Made by a program: the position numbers and the translations under genes. The notes under the pieces were generated by a model that was given only the letters and a program-made list of their open reading frames with translations, had not been told where the DNA came from and searched no databases. A DNA stretch of 64,000 nucleotides from Knoxdaviesia capensis (taxonomy: Eukaryota; Ascomycota; Sordariomycetes; Microascales; Gondwanamycetaceae): NCBI GenBank assembly GCA_001510575.1, contig LNGK01000005.1, forward strand, positions 434,001 to 498,000, read 5' to 3'. Position 1 is the first letter of the stretch. Each line of letters opens with the position of its first letter. Positions 29,885 through 40,477 of this stretch are shown piece after piece.

Positions 29885-32311
29885 ATGCTTTCGTTAAGGA
29901 CTCCATCACGAAGCCGGCTCAGCAGTTGGGTGCAGCGGAATCCAGCACGGCTTCAGCCCACAGTCCATCGAGGGCCATTGACGGCCCGGCCGTTCTCCTC
30001 TTCAGTTCTGCGCCAAAGCGACACGTCGCTATCAAATTCCGACCAGGCCGACCGACAGGCGGCGATCGAGCAGACGGTGCGCGATGCGAAGCAGCGGTTC
30101 CGCGACACCCTCCCCAAGGGCTACCTGAGCGCAGACGAGTTCCAGGTGTACACGCGGTTATACGGCCCGCCGCTACGAGAGACCGACCCGGAAGATGTGG
30201 GCATTCCGTGGCACCAGGATATGCTGGGCGCTACGGAGGTGCAGCACCGCCACGGCATTCTGGAGAACGGCGTAGTGGTTGCCGCGCGCGAAACCGATGG
30301 ACACGAACCCGAGACTCAGAGTGCGCCCGGGGAGACCGACAGCCCGGCGCTGGGGTACATTCACGCGGTTGCCAGGAACCAGAGGGAATACGATGCGCTG
30401 GTGCAACTGGGGAAGGATTTTGAATCTGCGCGCCTGATTGCCGAGGCACAGGAGAAGCAGGCGGAACAGGAAGCCGAGTCTCAAGCGCACAAGCGGCAGG
30501 ATATTGAAGAAGACATCGATGAGGACCTCGACGACTATGAGGACGGCGAGATGGAGTCCGACGGGTCGGTATCTACTTCCGAGCGCATCCATCCCCTGAC
30601 CCGGGCCGGCCGATTCGCGACATTCCCCCGAACCCTCCAGCTCCCTCCGATTCACTTGGTCCAGCCGATCACCGACCTCCTGAGACGAACCGACATTTCA
30701 CACGTCAAGGACGCGGCCGAGAGCATTTTCGGCGGTCCTGGTCTTCCCCAAGGCCCCGTCACGCCACACCGGATGAGAAACCGACCAATGACGTCGATCC
30801 CGCTCGAGGCCGGCCACTACCGCATGTCGGAGATCAATGCCGACACCTTCCTCGCGACCATGTACCCGCCCATCTACTCCTCGGCCATGTCGGTCCTGGT
30901 TGAAGTGCGCAAACGGCTAGGGTCCGCCTGGCTAGGCGAGCTTCTTGCGCGCAACAACGGAAAGGGCCCGCGCATGCTGGACGTGGGTGGTGCCGGCGCT
31001 GCACTGGCGGCCTGGGAGGAGATCGTGCAGGCCGAGTGGGAGGCGACACGCTCGCCGGAGAAGGCCAAGATGGCGGATCCTCCCGGAAAGAAGACGGTGC
31101 TCGTCGGGTCTGACCACCTCCGCCACCGCGTGTCGCGGCTGTTCCACGGCACTACATTCCTCCCGCGTCTGCCCGACTACCACCACTCGGCAGATAACGT
31201 CAGCCGCCACATCGACGCGCCCGAGGTGCCGGCGCCGCGCAAGACATTCGACGTGATTGTGGCGTCGCACCAGCTGCTCGCCGAGGAACCGGGCCACAGC
31301 CGCCGCACCGTGATGAACCAGCTGTGGTCGCTGCTGGAGCCGAACGGCGGCGTGCTGATCTTCATCGAGAAGGCCCACCCGCGCGGCTTCGAGGCGGTTG
31401 CCGATGTGCGCATGCGGTTCCTCGACGAGTTCATCATCCCGCAGGGGAAGGATGCGGCGACATATGCGGCCGAGCTGACCGAGCCGGAGAACGAGGCCGG
31501 AAGCACCGCGGGCGGGTCCCCCCGCGTGCGCGAGCCGGGCATGATCGTTGCGCCGTGCACGAACCACCACAAGTGCCCGATGTACCTGGTCCCGGGCATG
31601 AGCCCCGGCCGCAAGGACTTCTGCCACTTCAACCAGCGGTTTGTGCGGCCGCCGTTCCTGCAGCAACTGATGGACGCGGGCCACCGCAACCACGAGGACG
31701 TCGAGTTCAGTTACGTCGCCCTGCGGCGCGGCGTCCAGCTCCCCGCCGAAGTCACCCAGGACGCCGCCGCGACCACGGCGGCGTTTGCGGGCCACGGGAA
31801 ACAGGACGCCCCGGCACCGCACGCGCTCACCCTCCCGCGGAACGTGCAGCCGCCGATCAAGTCGCGCGGCCACATCACGCTGGACCTGTGCACGCCGGCC
31901 GGCCGCCTCGAGCGCTGGACGGTGCCGCGCTCGTTCAGCCAGCAGGCGTACAACGACGCGCGCAAGGCGCGCTGGGGCGATCTGTGGGCGCTGGGCGCCA
32001 AGACGCGCGTCGAGCGCACGGTGCGGCTTGGCCGCATTGCCGCTGCTGCGGTGGCCGCCGCGGACGGCGAGGGCGGCGTGCCGGTGCGGCTGCCGGAGAA
32101 GAGCGACGGCGGTGTGCGGGCGCGGGAGGCGGCGCGGGCGGAGGCGGCACTGCGGCGGGCTGCGAAGCCGCGCAGCCTGGGGATGGATCCTGCCACGGGC
32201 AAGGTGTTGGAGACGCCCGCGCGGCACGGGGTGCCGCACGAGCGCCGGACGAAGGGCGGACGCAAGGCGCTGCAGCGGAAAACGCGGCCGGAAAAACTAG
32301 AGTTTGTCTGA
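29885..32311 (+). CDS. RSM22: Rsm22, mitochondrial small-subunit assembly factor (METTL17 homologue)
   Basis: A single exon of 808 residues. The N-terminus (MLSLRTPSRSRLSSWVQRNP... RPFSSSVLR) is a mitochondrial presequence. Rsm22 belongs to the seven-beta-strand methyltransferase-like family and is associated with assembly of the mitochondrial small ribosomal subunit. Visible features are an acidic insert at about 215-235, a degraded AdoMet motif I (MLDVGGAGAALAAW, about 364-377), FDVIVASHQLL and LLEPNGGVLIFIEKAHPRGF. Four cysteines match the metal-cluster set of the family: C558, C564, C580 (in CTNHHKCP and DFCHF) and C669 (LDLC). The C-terminus is Arg/Lys-rich, as for an rRNA-binding protein. 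The length is close to fungal relatives, and the first ATG gives the presequence. Confidence 0.93.
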   Translation: MLSLRTPSRSRLSSWVQRNPARLQPTVHRGPLTARPFSSSVLRQSDTSLSNSDQADRQAAIEQTVRDAKQRFRDTLPKGYLSADEFQVYTRLYGPPLRETDPEDVGIPWHQDMLGATEVQHRHGILENGVVVAARETDGHEPETQSAPGETDSPALGYIHAVARNQREYDALVQLGKDFESARLIAEAQEKQAEQEAESQAHKRQDIEEDIDEDLDDYEDGEMESDGSVSTSERIHPLTRAGRFATFPRTLQLPPIHLVQPITDLLRRTDISHVKDAAESIFGGPGLPQGPVTPHRMRNRPMTSIPLEAGHYRMSEINADTFLATMYPPIYSSAMSVLVEVRKRLGSAWLGELLARNNGKGPRMLDVGGAGAALAAWEEIVQAEWEATRSPEKAKMADPPGKKTVLVGSDHLRHRVSRLFHGTTFLPRLPDYHHSADNVSRHIDAPEVPAPRKTFDVIVASHQLLAEEPGHSRRTVMNQLWSLLEPNGGVLIFIEKAHPRGFEAVADVRMRFLDEFIIPQGKDAATYAAELTEPENEAGSTAGGSPRVREPGMIVAPCTNHHKCPMYLVPGMSPGRKDFCHFNQRFVRPPFLQQLMDAGHRNHEDVEFSYVALRRGVQLPAEVTQDAAATTAAFAGHGKQDAPAPHALTLPRNVQPPIKSRGHITLDLCTPAGRLERWTVPRSFSQQAYNDARKARWGDLWALGAKTRVERTVRLGRIAAAAVAAADGEGGVPVRLPEKSDGGVRAREAARAEAALRRAAKPRSLGMDPATGKVLETPARHGVPHERRTKGGRKALQRKTRPEKLEFV

Positions 32312-32536
32312 GTGGCGGCACCGGTGCGAGGCTGGTGTGACGTACGATATGAGTGTGTTGTTGATTTCTTGGACCTGTATACTATCCCGATATTCCCTTT
32401 CTGTCCTTCCTTTTGTCACTCTTTCTTTTCTCTTTGTATTATAAGCTACTATCTGGACGTTATCTCTCTTACGGCTGGGCAATATATAGACTGGGCGACG
32501 GGTTAGAAACCACACGTTATTTAATTCTTCTCTTGT

Positions 32537-32573
<37 letters not shown>

Positions 32574-32636
32574 CCGCGCTCACGACGGCCAGCCGGCGCC
32601 ACCTGCACGCCGGTCCGGTCAGCAAACACGCCGGGC
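32312..32636. other. RSM22 3' region with (CAA)n tract
   Basis: This is likely RSM22 3' UTR followed by a CAA tract at about 32537-32571 and a GC-rich segment leading to copy B of the Pol III-type element. Confidence 0.55.
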
Positions 32637-32638
32637 AC

Positions 32639-32857
32639 TTGAGTATACCTTATAAGGGCCATTTGGAATGTTGACATTCGCCGAGAAGGCGGCTGGGCAG
32701 TACCCGGTTCAGGACAAACTCGTGCATTTGGTGGAGTGGTGACCGACCCTGCTTGACAACCGACGGGTCGTGGGTTCGAATTCCCGCGGGGGAATTGGGC
32801 GATCGAGCGAGCGACGAGCGACAAAGAGATGTAGTCCTAGCGGATGAACTCTTTTTT
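32639..32857 (+). repeat. Dispersed Pol III-type tRNA-like element, copy B
   Basis: Second copy of the element at 7263-7510. Over the core of roughly 110 bases from the first hairpin to the B-box I count about seven differences, mostly transitions. Copy B has a cleaner A-box (TGGTGGAGTGG, 32729-32739) and the B-box GGTTCGAATTCC (32773-32784), 44 bases apart. Between them CGACCC and GGGTCG form a perfect stem, and CGTGGG/CCCGCG forms a T-arm-like stem. It ends in T6 (32852-32857). It lacks about 18 bases near the 3' end that copy A has. Both copies follow a CAA tract. Confidence 0.72.
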
Positions 32858-33289
32858 GCACTTTGTAGTACTGTGTTTTTTGCCCCTTTCTTTTTTTCTT
32901 CCCCTTTTTTCTTCCTAGTATGTTCTCTCGTTGCTTCTTCTTCTTCTTCTTTTTCTTTCTCCCCCCCTTTTTTTTTGGCGAGGCAGAGTCACATGTACCT
33001 GAAAGAGTGAATTCAAAAACGTAGGTCTATAAACATCAAGATTCGTTAAATACACTATCGACAGGAAAGAAAAACAGCAACAAACGACAAAAACCGATCG
33101 CAGACTGAAACAGTGCTTGCTTGCAAGTAGTGGATGGCACCGCAGGTACATGTACAAGAATCAACGCAGCAAATATGCCAGAATACAGGAATCAGGAGCG
33201 GGCCGGCTGTGATGCAATGGATGTAGTGCTGGCTGTATGAAAGACAGAAGTATGAGATGTGGCATGAAGGGTAGAGGAGCATCAACTAG
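32858..33289. other. Intergenic before GNT1 3' end
   Basis: T-rich and CTT-rich (about 32880-32975). No gene seen. Confidence 0.5.
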
Positions 33290-34545
33290 CTACCTGCCGA
33301 CTGAGAACGAGTCACCGCAGACCATCTGGAAAAAGTGCAAGGATCATGTTAGACATGGCTCAACACACACAAACGGATACAAAGAGGGAGAGAGAGAGAG
33401 ACTCACCGGCCGACGCTTCTTGAAGTCCATGTACAGCTTCCGCCAGATATCGCGATCCGTGCAATCTCCATTATGACACCGCGGCTCCTTGACCGAGAGC
33501 ACATTGATGGGCGTGACCAGCCACGGCTTCTCAACCGGCCAGTCGGAGAAATGCACGTACTTGGCCTCGTTGTAGGCCTTGACGGGATCCCACGGCTCGG
33601 CCGAGTCGCCCAGGTATGCCGCGTGCGACGGGCGGTGCGTAGCCGCCGCAGTGGCGGCCGAGTCCGACTCGTTGACGCCGACCACGCCGCGGAACTCGGC
33701 GCTCAGCATGTTGTAGCGGCGGTGCGGCAGCACCAGCGCGCTGTCGCCGTACAGCTTGTTCAAGATGTCCATGTCGTAGTCGCCCGGCCCCGCGGCCGCC
33801 GTCTCGGCCTGCACGCGCGCAAACTCGCGCGCGCTCGGCTCGATCAGCACCACCTGCGCCGAGAGCGCCTGGTCCAGCCAGTACGCGCGCGGCATCGCCA
33901 CCGGCGTCGGCGGGAGCAGGAACAGCTCGTCCATCGACTGCAGCACCGAGGCGTCCGAGTCGAGCGAGAGCACGCGCTCGTACTGCGTCAGGTTGAAGGC
34001 CAGCAGCTTGGTGTACGAGTCGGCCCAGGTTGCTGGTTTCGTTGCATCATCACACGTGTTAGGGTTATGCAGGTTAGGGTATATGGAGGAATATCGGGGG
34101 GGCTCTTACCGTCCTGCACGTCGCCGCGGTGCACCGGCTTGATCGGGACGAGGTTGACGCTGTAGTTCGAGCGGGCGAGCTCCAGCAGCTTCTCGGAGCG
34201 GGTGCGCGCGCCCTCGCCGGCGGCCGACGCCCAGAAGTGGTCCGGGAACATCAGCACGCGGTCGGCGCGGCTGCCGAGGCTGTGCAGCGTGTCGAAGATC
34301 ATGAGCGAGTTGCACAGATAGTCGACGGTGGTCACGTACTGCACGTACGCGAAGCGCGACCAGTCGACCTTGCTGTCCGGGTCGACGGCGGCCGACGGCG
34401 GGTGCAGCCGGTCCGCCACCGGCTGGGTGCCCGGCGCGCGGTCGCTGGACGGGAGGACCAGGTAGCTCAGCACCACCAGGAAGGCGATGATGGCGCCGAG
34501 CTGCAGGCGCCGCACCGAGAGCAGCTGGCGGGAGAAGCCGGCCAT
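33290..34545 (-). CDS. GNT1: GT8-family N-acetylglucosaminyltransferase (Gnt1-like)
   Basis: Three exons: 34110-34545, 33407-34032 and 33290-33325, giving 365 residues. The short N-terminal cytoplasmic tail and one membrane segment (LGAIIAFLVVLSYLVLP, about 16-32) make it a type II Golgi protein. The catalytic part has AYVQYVTTVDYLCNSLMIF, VLMFPDHFW, SYTKLLAFNLTQYERVLSLDSDA (DSD metal-binding motif) and a late KYVHFSDWPVEKPW. This pattern is that of glycogenin-like GT8 enzymes related to yeast Gnt1, which adds GlcNAc to N-glycan mannose in the Golgi. The last exon codes only 11 residues (MVCGDSFSVGR). It was chosen because the donor GTGAGT after KKRRP and the acceptor TTTCCAG are strong and keep phase 0. 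Confidence 0.88.
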
Positions 34546-36298
34546 TGGATGTGTCTCAGAAAAAAAAAAAAAAGAGACCGGAGGGGCGTGGCGCCGTGGG
34601 ACGGCGTGTGACGTGATGCCGCGCGGCTTTCACGGCCGGAGGACTCCGGAGGGGGAAGGAGACGGGTCGGGTCGTCCCGCCGGAATCAAATTAGGCAGGC
34701 GCGACACAGCACCGCCGAAAAAAAAAAAAAACGCTGCACACTTTGAGATTGACGTGTAAATTGGATTTTTATGGGCAATACCGAGTGCTGAAGGGCCAAG
34801 AATAGGCAAAAATCCGGGGACACTCCCTTTTTCTGTCGCTGTTGTCTTACCCGGAATTTGAGAGACAAGTACACCCTGCAGATTGCCTCACCAGCGAATG
34901 CAGAGATTCAAGTTTTGGGAGAAAAAAGAGTGACGAGAGAAAAGAGAAAGAATACGAGGGAGACGACCGGAAATCTTGCAACGAGAAGGAATAAACCCAA
35001 GGAGAAAAAAATTATGGCCCGATGTGGAAACTACTGGAGCTGAAGCGTGAAATGAGAGATCTAGAAACCCGCCAGAAAAACCCGATAAAGCGCAGGCCAG
35101 GAACCGGGATCAAAACAAGCCGTACAGACTCTAGTGAGTACAGATAGGGGGTACGTATGCATAGTTCTGGCCGGACACTGGTGCTACCGTTAGTTCATTC
35201 GCTCAGCTGGTGGCCGGAAACAGTTAGGCTTCAGGCCGCGCTGTACGGTGGGTGTATGCATTGCTGGCAGGACAGCTTCGTATACAGACATGCTCTTACT
35301 TCCGGGACTTTTCAACGTGTGCGTATCTCTCGGGTTCACGCCGGACACAGCAGCCGCGGCGGGACACAGGCTGGGCAAATGAGGTGCTGACTGGCGGTCT
35401 CCCGCTCGTACTGAACGTTGATGTGCGTGATTTCAAGCCCGGATCTCCGCACTTGCTTATCAAGAACGTTCCGGCTTCCCGAGCGTGCGTGAAGTTTCCC
35501 CCCCAGCAGCGGGATTCCTGGCATGGAGTCTGTGGCATGGAATGGAGAGGTGGTAGAATCTAGGAAGAGTTCCGAATGGCGTGGGGACGCACCTCAGCAG
35601 GCAAACGGGCCAGCGTGAGTCCAGGTAACCCTAACGTGCCGCCAGCGACTTGGGTTGACAACCGGCGATGTCGGCCGTTGAAAAGAGCAACCAGGCCGAG
35701 ATAGGAATTAAGAACCAGTTGATTGGCACATCACGATAGATCTGGAATCTGCTCAGCGGCGGCACATGAGTTCATCACGCCGACAAACGGGGCAGCTCTG
35801 CCTATTGGAAATGCATGTGATCATCTCTCACATGACACCCGTAGAGGGCGTAAAACTGGAAAGACCAAACCATCGGTTCGCTCCTTCTTCGTGATGCTCC
35901 TGCCACCGACACCGAAGAACCCGAGTGGCGTTAGACGTTCCTGCCACTGTAGTCCCACCCACCCGCCAAAAGTTCTAGCGCGAAAGCTGCCCCTGAGACA
36001 CAATCACCGACTCCACTGAATGCAACCAAACGCCTGCAGTTTACAGTGGACACCCTCAACGGCCTGGCGCGAGCACAGCCGCCAGCTGCCGCCACCTGTC
36101 AAATCGTTATCACGCCTTATCCGGTGAGATCTGATGACAAGTCCGGACGAGGCTTAAGCTTGAACCTCGTCTTCTCCTCTTCTGGTTTCTTTGTACTACA
36201 GCCTTTTCTTTCGTTCTCACCACCCATTTTCTCCGGCGTCGTTCGTCTGCTGTGAATTGCGTCTGCTATCATCTTGCTTGCTTCCTCTTTCCCCCACC
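34546..36298. other. Intergenic, divergent GNT1 / ATG29
   Basis: The 1.75 kb between two divergent genes shows no convincing gene. A13-type runs lie at 34560-34573 and 34719-34731. A telobox-like TAACCCTAAC lies at 35626-35635. The last 130 bases before ATG29 are CT-rich, as expected for a promoter or leader. Confidence 0.5.
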
Positions 36299-37988
36299 AT
36301 GTCCGATCCCGGCTACGTCGTGTACATCCGGCTCCCGATCCCGCGAGCCGACTTCGTCGACCCTCCCCCGGTAGGCCTTTGACTGTTTCCCTGGATCTCT
36401 CGCCGGTCGCACCCGACCTACTGACGCGTGTGCTTCTCTCTGCAGGTGTCCTGGGATTCCCGCAAGGATGAGGCCTTGTGGAAGATCCTGTCGTCGGCCG
36501 GCAAAGCTGAGATTGACTGTATGTGGTGATCCTCCCACTCTGACGTGGACTTGAGAAACCTTCCGTGACTAACCACGGGCCTTTGTGCGCTTCTAGGGAA
36601 CGAACTGTAAGACACCCCCGTCCTGCACACCGATAGCCCAGACTAACCCTCCCGCCGAATGCAGAGCCGTGCACTTCGAAGCCACCGTCGAGTTCCTCGT
36701 CCGACAGGTCAACTACCTCACCGAGCGCCACGCCTCGCAGGTGCGCGCCCAGCTGCGACGCGCCACCGCCGCCGCCCGCGGGTCCGCCGCCGCGTCGCCG
36801 GTCCCCGGCCCCGAGGGCCACGGCCCCGCCCACCACCGTAACCTCTCGGCGCTGTCGATCCGCCGCGATGCCCTCACGAACCCCCGCGCCGAGTCCGGGA
36901 GCCGGGCGGCGACCCCCGTCACCGCCACACCCCCGACCGCCCGCCCCAGCGTCTCGCGCAACTCATCCGGCCCGGCGGCGGCGGCGTACCCCCAGGGCGG
37001 CGGGGCGGTCGCAGGCCCCAGCAGCGGGGGTGGCGGCGCTGGTATCGGCGCGTCGCGGCTGTACAATAAGCAGGTGGTCGACGTGCAGCAGCAGGCCCAG
37101 CGCCCGCGTCTCGGGTCGCTGCCGGCGCAAGCAACCGCTGCGGCACAGGAGCCCCGCGCCGCTTCGCCCGGAGCCCGCAGCAGCAGCAGCAGCTCCGACG
37201 AGCTGTCGTCCGACGAGTCGAGCCCCGCGCAGTCCCGTATCTTCCGGCGCCCGCCGCGCTTTACCGGCGGCGGCGGTGGCGGCGGCGACGGCGGTGGCGG
37301 GCCGCGCACCACGGGCGCGTTCCGCGGCGGCGACGACGACGAGGACGACACCGACCCGGCGTTCAAGCCGTACCACGCGGCCTCCGGGTCGTCGCTCGAC
37401 GGCTCGTCGGGCCAGGACCTGGGTGCCACGCTGCGCGACGGGCTGCGGGGCTCGGGCGTGCCGGTGGCCGCTGCGGGGGGGGATCGCGCCCGCAGGGCGT
37501 TCCCGCACCACCACCACCACCACCATCGGTCGAATTTGTCGCAGACGTCCGATTCGTCGGCCGGCTCGGTAGCGGTGGTCCCGCGCAGTGCGGGCGTGTC
37601 GGATAGCCGCGAGCGCGCGGGCACGGCGGCGTCATTGGCCCAGCGGCGGGCGGCGGCGGCGGCGGCTACTAGAACCCAGGCACGGGGATCCCCGGCCGCT
37701 CAAGGTTCCAGGGGGGACTACTCGCGCGAGGGAAGTGAAGGCACGCCGAGTATGGGGAGTAGTTTCAGTGATCTGGATGGTAAGTCTGCGCGTGCCCCCC
37801 TTGCCTACCGTCAAGAGAATGCCGAGACTATCGTGGCAGCCTGGCTAACATCACCGATAGATGCATCCGTCACGCAGTCGGCCATGGCTGATGCCCTGGC
37901 CGCCGGAATGCAGGACGGCGCCATTGCCAGCCGGCTCAGCATTGCCCAGTCTATTAGCCGGCGGTTCGTGCCTCGACGGCCCAACTGA
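36299..37988 (+). CDS. ATG29: Autophagy-related protein 29 (Atg29)
   Basis: Five exons: 36299-36370, 36446-36518, 36597-36606, 36665-37779 and 37861-37988, giving 465 residues. Atg29 acts with Atg17 and Atg31 as the scaffold of the autophagosome assembly site. The conserved N-terminus reads VVYIRLPIPRADFVDPPPV, SWDSRKDEALWKILSSAG, then DWNELAVHFEAT and RQVNYLTERHASQVRAQLRR. The third exon is a 10-nt micro-exon; including it yields the family-typical WNEL sequence. The middle is long, disordered and rich in Ser, Gly, Ala and Asp, with a His run. The last intron is 81 nt and stop-free; splicing gives SSFSDLDDASVTQSAMADAL, matching other filamentous fungi. The gene is much longer than yeast Atg29 because of the disordered part. 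Confidence 0.9.
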
Positions 37989-38603
37989 GCAGCCGCATTC
38001 ACCTGTTTTTGATCGTGTCTGGCGTAAGTGTTTCTTAGGGAGTTTTGGGCAAGCTTTTGGATAAGTATTTCTTCGGAAGTTCACTAGAACTTCTCCCATG
38101 TTTTTGTTTCTTTTTGTGTCTGGAAGAATAGAGTTTCGGGATCCCGCAGGCAGGTAAGGGTTAGACCCACGGTGAAAGGGGCTTTGGCTGGCTGGACAAA
38201 CAAACGGCCAGTCAACAATAGAATGTTTCCCGATTTGATCTTTTGCTTCCTTATTTTCTGTTCCCTCAAATCCAGATTGATAAGTCTGCCATGCTAAATT
38301 AACATGATAGGGCTGTAGAGGAGATATTTCTACTTTTTCGTGTGTGTGGGGGTTCCTCTCCTTCCATATTTACGATCAAGGCCTGTGATTCACAACAACA
38401 CAACACGGAATCAATTTTTATTGTTTTTCCCCCCCGTATTAAAGAAAGTGTGTTTTTCTCTCTAGGCCTCTGCGGGAGAATCGTTTTCTTCTTTCTTTTT
38501 CCCCCGATTGCCTTTCCTGAAGACCACTGCAGCGTCTTCACCCCCCACAACCAATCCTCCCTCTTCCCATCGTCACCCTCCGCTTGGAAGAGCCATTGTC
38601 ACC
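37989..38603. other. Intergenic, ATG29 to Arb2-domain gene
   Basis: No gene. The part after 38400 is pyrimidine-rich and probably the leader of the next gene. Confidence 0.5.
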
Positions 38604-40477
38604 ATGTTCCGCCGTACTTGGTCGGGTCTGCCCAAGGACCAGATGTTTCCGTCGGATCTGAAGGGCCTCGGGTAAGTGTCAACTCGCCGTTGCTGCTGCC
38701 GTGATGTTTTGCGCGTCCGGCCCGCCTGAGCCGGAGATGCCCCGTCGGGGCCCGAAGCGTGAAAGCGTGACTGACTGACCGACCGGGCGTCTTGCTTCAG
38801 CTACTTCATCAACGAGGACGATGAGGTCCGCTCGATCGCCGATCCCAACTGCTACTTCAAGTACTTTCTCTCGAAGAACGAACGCGTGAATAATCGCCAG
38901 CGTTTCCACTTCACCGGCAAGTCCCCCCCGTCCATCCCCATCCGTCTCACAACCACGCTGCCCATCTGGCTCTCTCTCTCGTGTTCTCTCTAACCCCCAT
39001 TTCCAACACCCTGCAGAGGCCCTCCGCGCCGTGATCCACTCGCGCCTGCAGGACCAGGGCCTGCGCCTGGTCGCCCTCCCGCTCGACACGCCGCGCACCG
39101 AGCCGCACGTACCGATCTTCATCTCGCCGGACACCGTGTCCGCGCCCCGCATCGTGCTGATCTTCGGCGAGGCGCGCCAGTGCCTCGGCGTGACCGCTCT
39201 GCGCGTCGTCAACGGGCCCGGCGGCGTGAACGCCGGCTCGATGCAGCCCGTGGTGGCCGCTTTGCGCGCCGCCGCCGCCGCCCCGACGGCCACGGCGGCT
39301 GGCGGTGCGGGCACCCCGGGTGGTGCTGTCGAGGAGGCTCGCGCGCTTGACGCGGAGGCCGGCGGCGTCGGCATCATCCTCGCGAACGCCGGCGAGCTGT
39401 GGTGGTGGCCCGAGGGCGGCCGCGCGCTGGACCTGGTCTCCAGCAACGCCGTGCCCTTCGCGTCCGGCGTGCACTGGCTGCGCGCCCCCAGCACCACGCG
39501 CAACACCATCCCCGGCCACGAGGACCCCGCCGCCCACGCGCGCTACATCTTCGACGCCGTCGTCCCGCGCATCCTCGCCGCGCGCGCCACCGCCGCCTCC
39601 GAGACCCTGAGCGACCCCGTGCCGCTCACCCTGGACATCCTCGCCGTCGGCGACATGGGCCGCATTGTCGTGCTCGACGTGCTGAACGACGCAGAGCGCT
39701 GGGCCCGTGTCGGCGGCATGCTCGGCGCGGCGGCGTTTGCGGGGAGTTACTTCCACCGCGATGATGTTGTGGTGCCCGGACTGAAGGACTTCCTCGCCAA
39801 GGTCCGCTGTCCACCCCCCGCTTCCTCTCCCACAACCACACACGTTTCTTCTTTCTAAGCTTTCCACATGGACCCGATAGCTAACACAACTTCTCACACA
39901 CACCCCCCTCTAGCGCGCCCGCACCTGGATCCCCGACGACGCCCCCGTCGACTCCGTGCTGGCCGGCCCCGCCGGAAACCCCAACGTCACCGCCTTCACC
40001 GACCAGGGCACGCCCGTGTACTCCAGCGGCGAGCCCGCCACCATCGAGCTGATCTTGGTCTCCGCCATGCCCGAGATCGTCGCCTGGCTGACCATGGCCT
40101 CCACCACCCCGGGCTACGAGAACCCGCCCGTCACCAAGGTGCCCGTGTGGAAGCTCGAGAACGCGCAGTTCGACGCCGACGGCAAGAAGCAGGCCGGGCC
40201 CGCCCAGAAGTGGAAGGATGATGATGATGCTGATGATGATGATGATGATGATGATGTCGCCGGTGATGCGCGTGCTGCCGCTGGCGGCACCGATCCCGCT
40301 CAGGCTGCTCCCGCTGCCCCCGTGGCCGAGTCGCCCGAGACTGAGCCCATCACCGATGACGACGCCGAGGCTGAGGCGTTCTGGAAGGGTGTCCCCGAAG
40401 AGGCCCGCCCTTTCATCTCCTTCACCCCCGTTGGTTCTGCCGGCGCCCCTGCCCAGGATCCCACCGAGGCCGCCTAA
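38604..40477 (+). CDS. Arb2-domain protein
   Basis: Four exons: 38604-38671, 38801-38916, 39017-39801 and 39914-40477, giving 510 residues. The Arb2 domain is named after an S. pombe Argonaute-binding protein of the heterochromatin pathway and also occurs in Hda1-type deacetylases; it has an alpha/beta-hydrolase-like fold. The N-terminus MFRRTWSGLPKDQMFPSDLKGLGYFINEDDEVRSI and the FKYFLSKNERVNNRQRFHF segment are typical. So are IVLIFGEARQCLGV and GELWWWPEGGRALD. The second intron starts with GC (GCAAGT), a GC-AG intron; no GT site nearby keeps the frame. The third intron's donor GTCCGC is weak. A run of Asp encoded by GAT repeats lies in the C-terminal, acidic, Ala/Pro-rich tail. Whether it acts in RNA silencing here is unknown. 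Confidence 0.85.

Noticed and set aside
30932..32239. 435-codon minus-strand ORF opposite RSM22
   Set aside because: Same codon-bias artefact; no motif.
34033..34109. TTAGGG-type motifs in the GNT1 intron as telomere boxes
   Set aside because: Read on the transcribed strand they contain CTAAC sequences that serve well as branch points, so splicing explains them.
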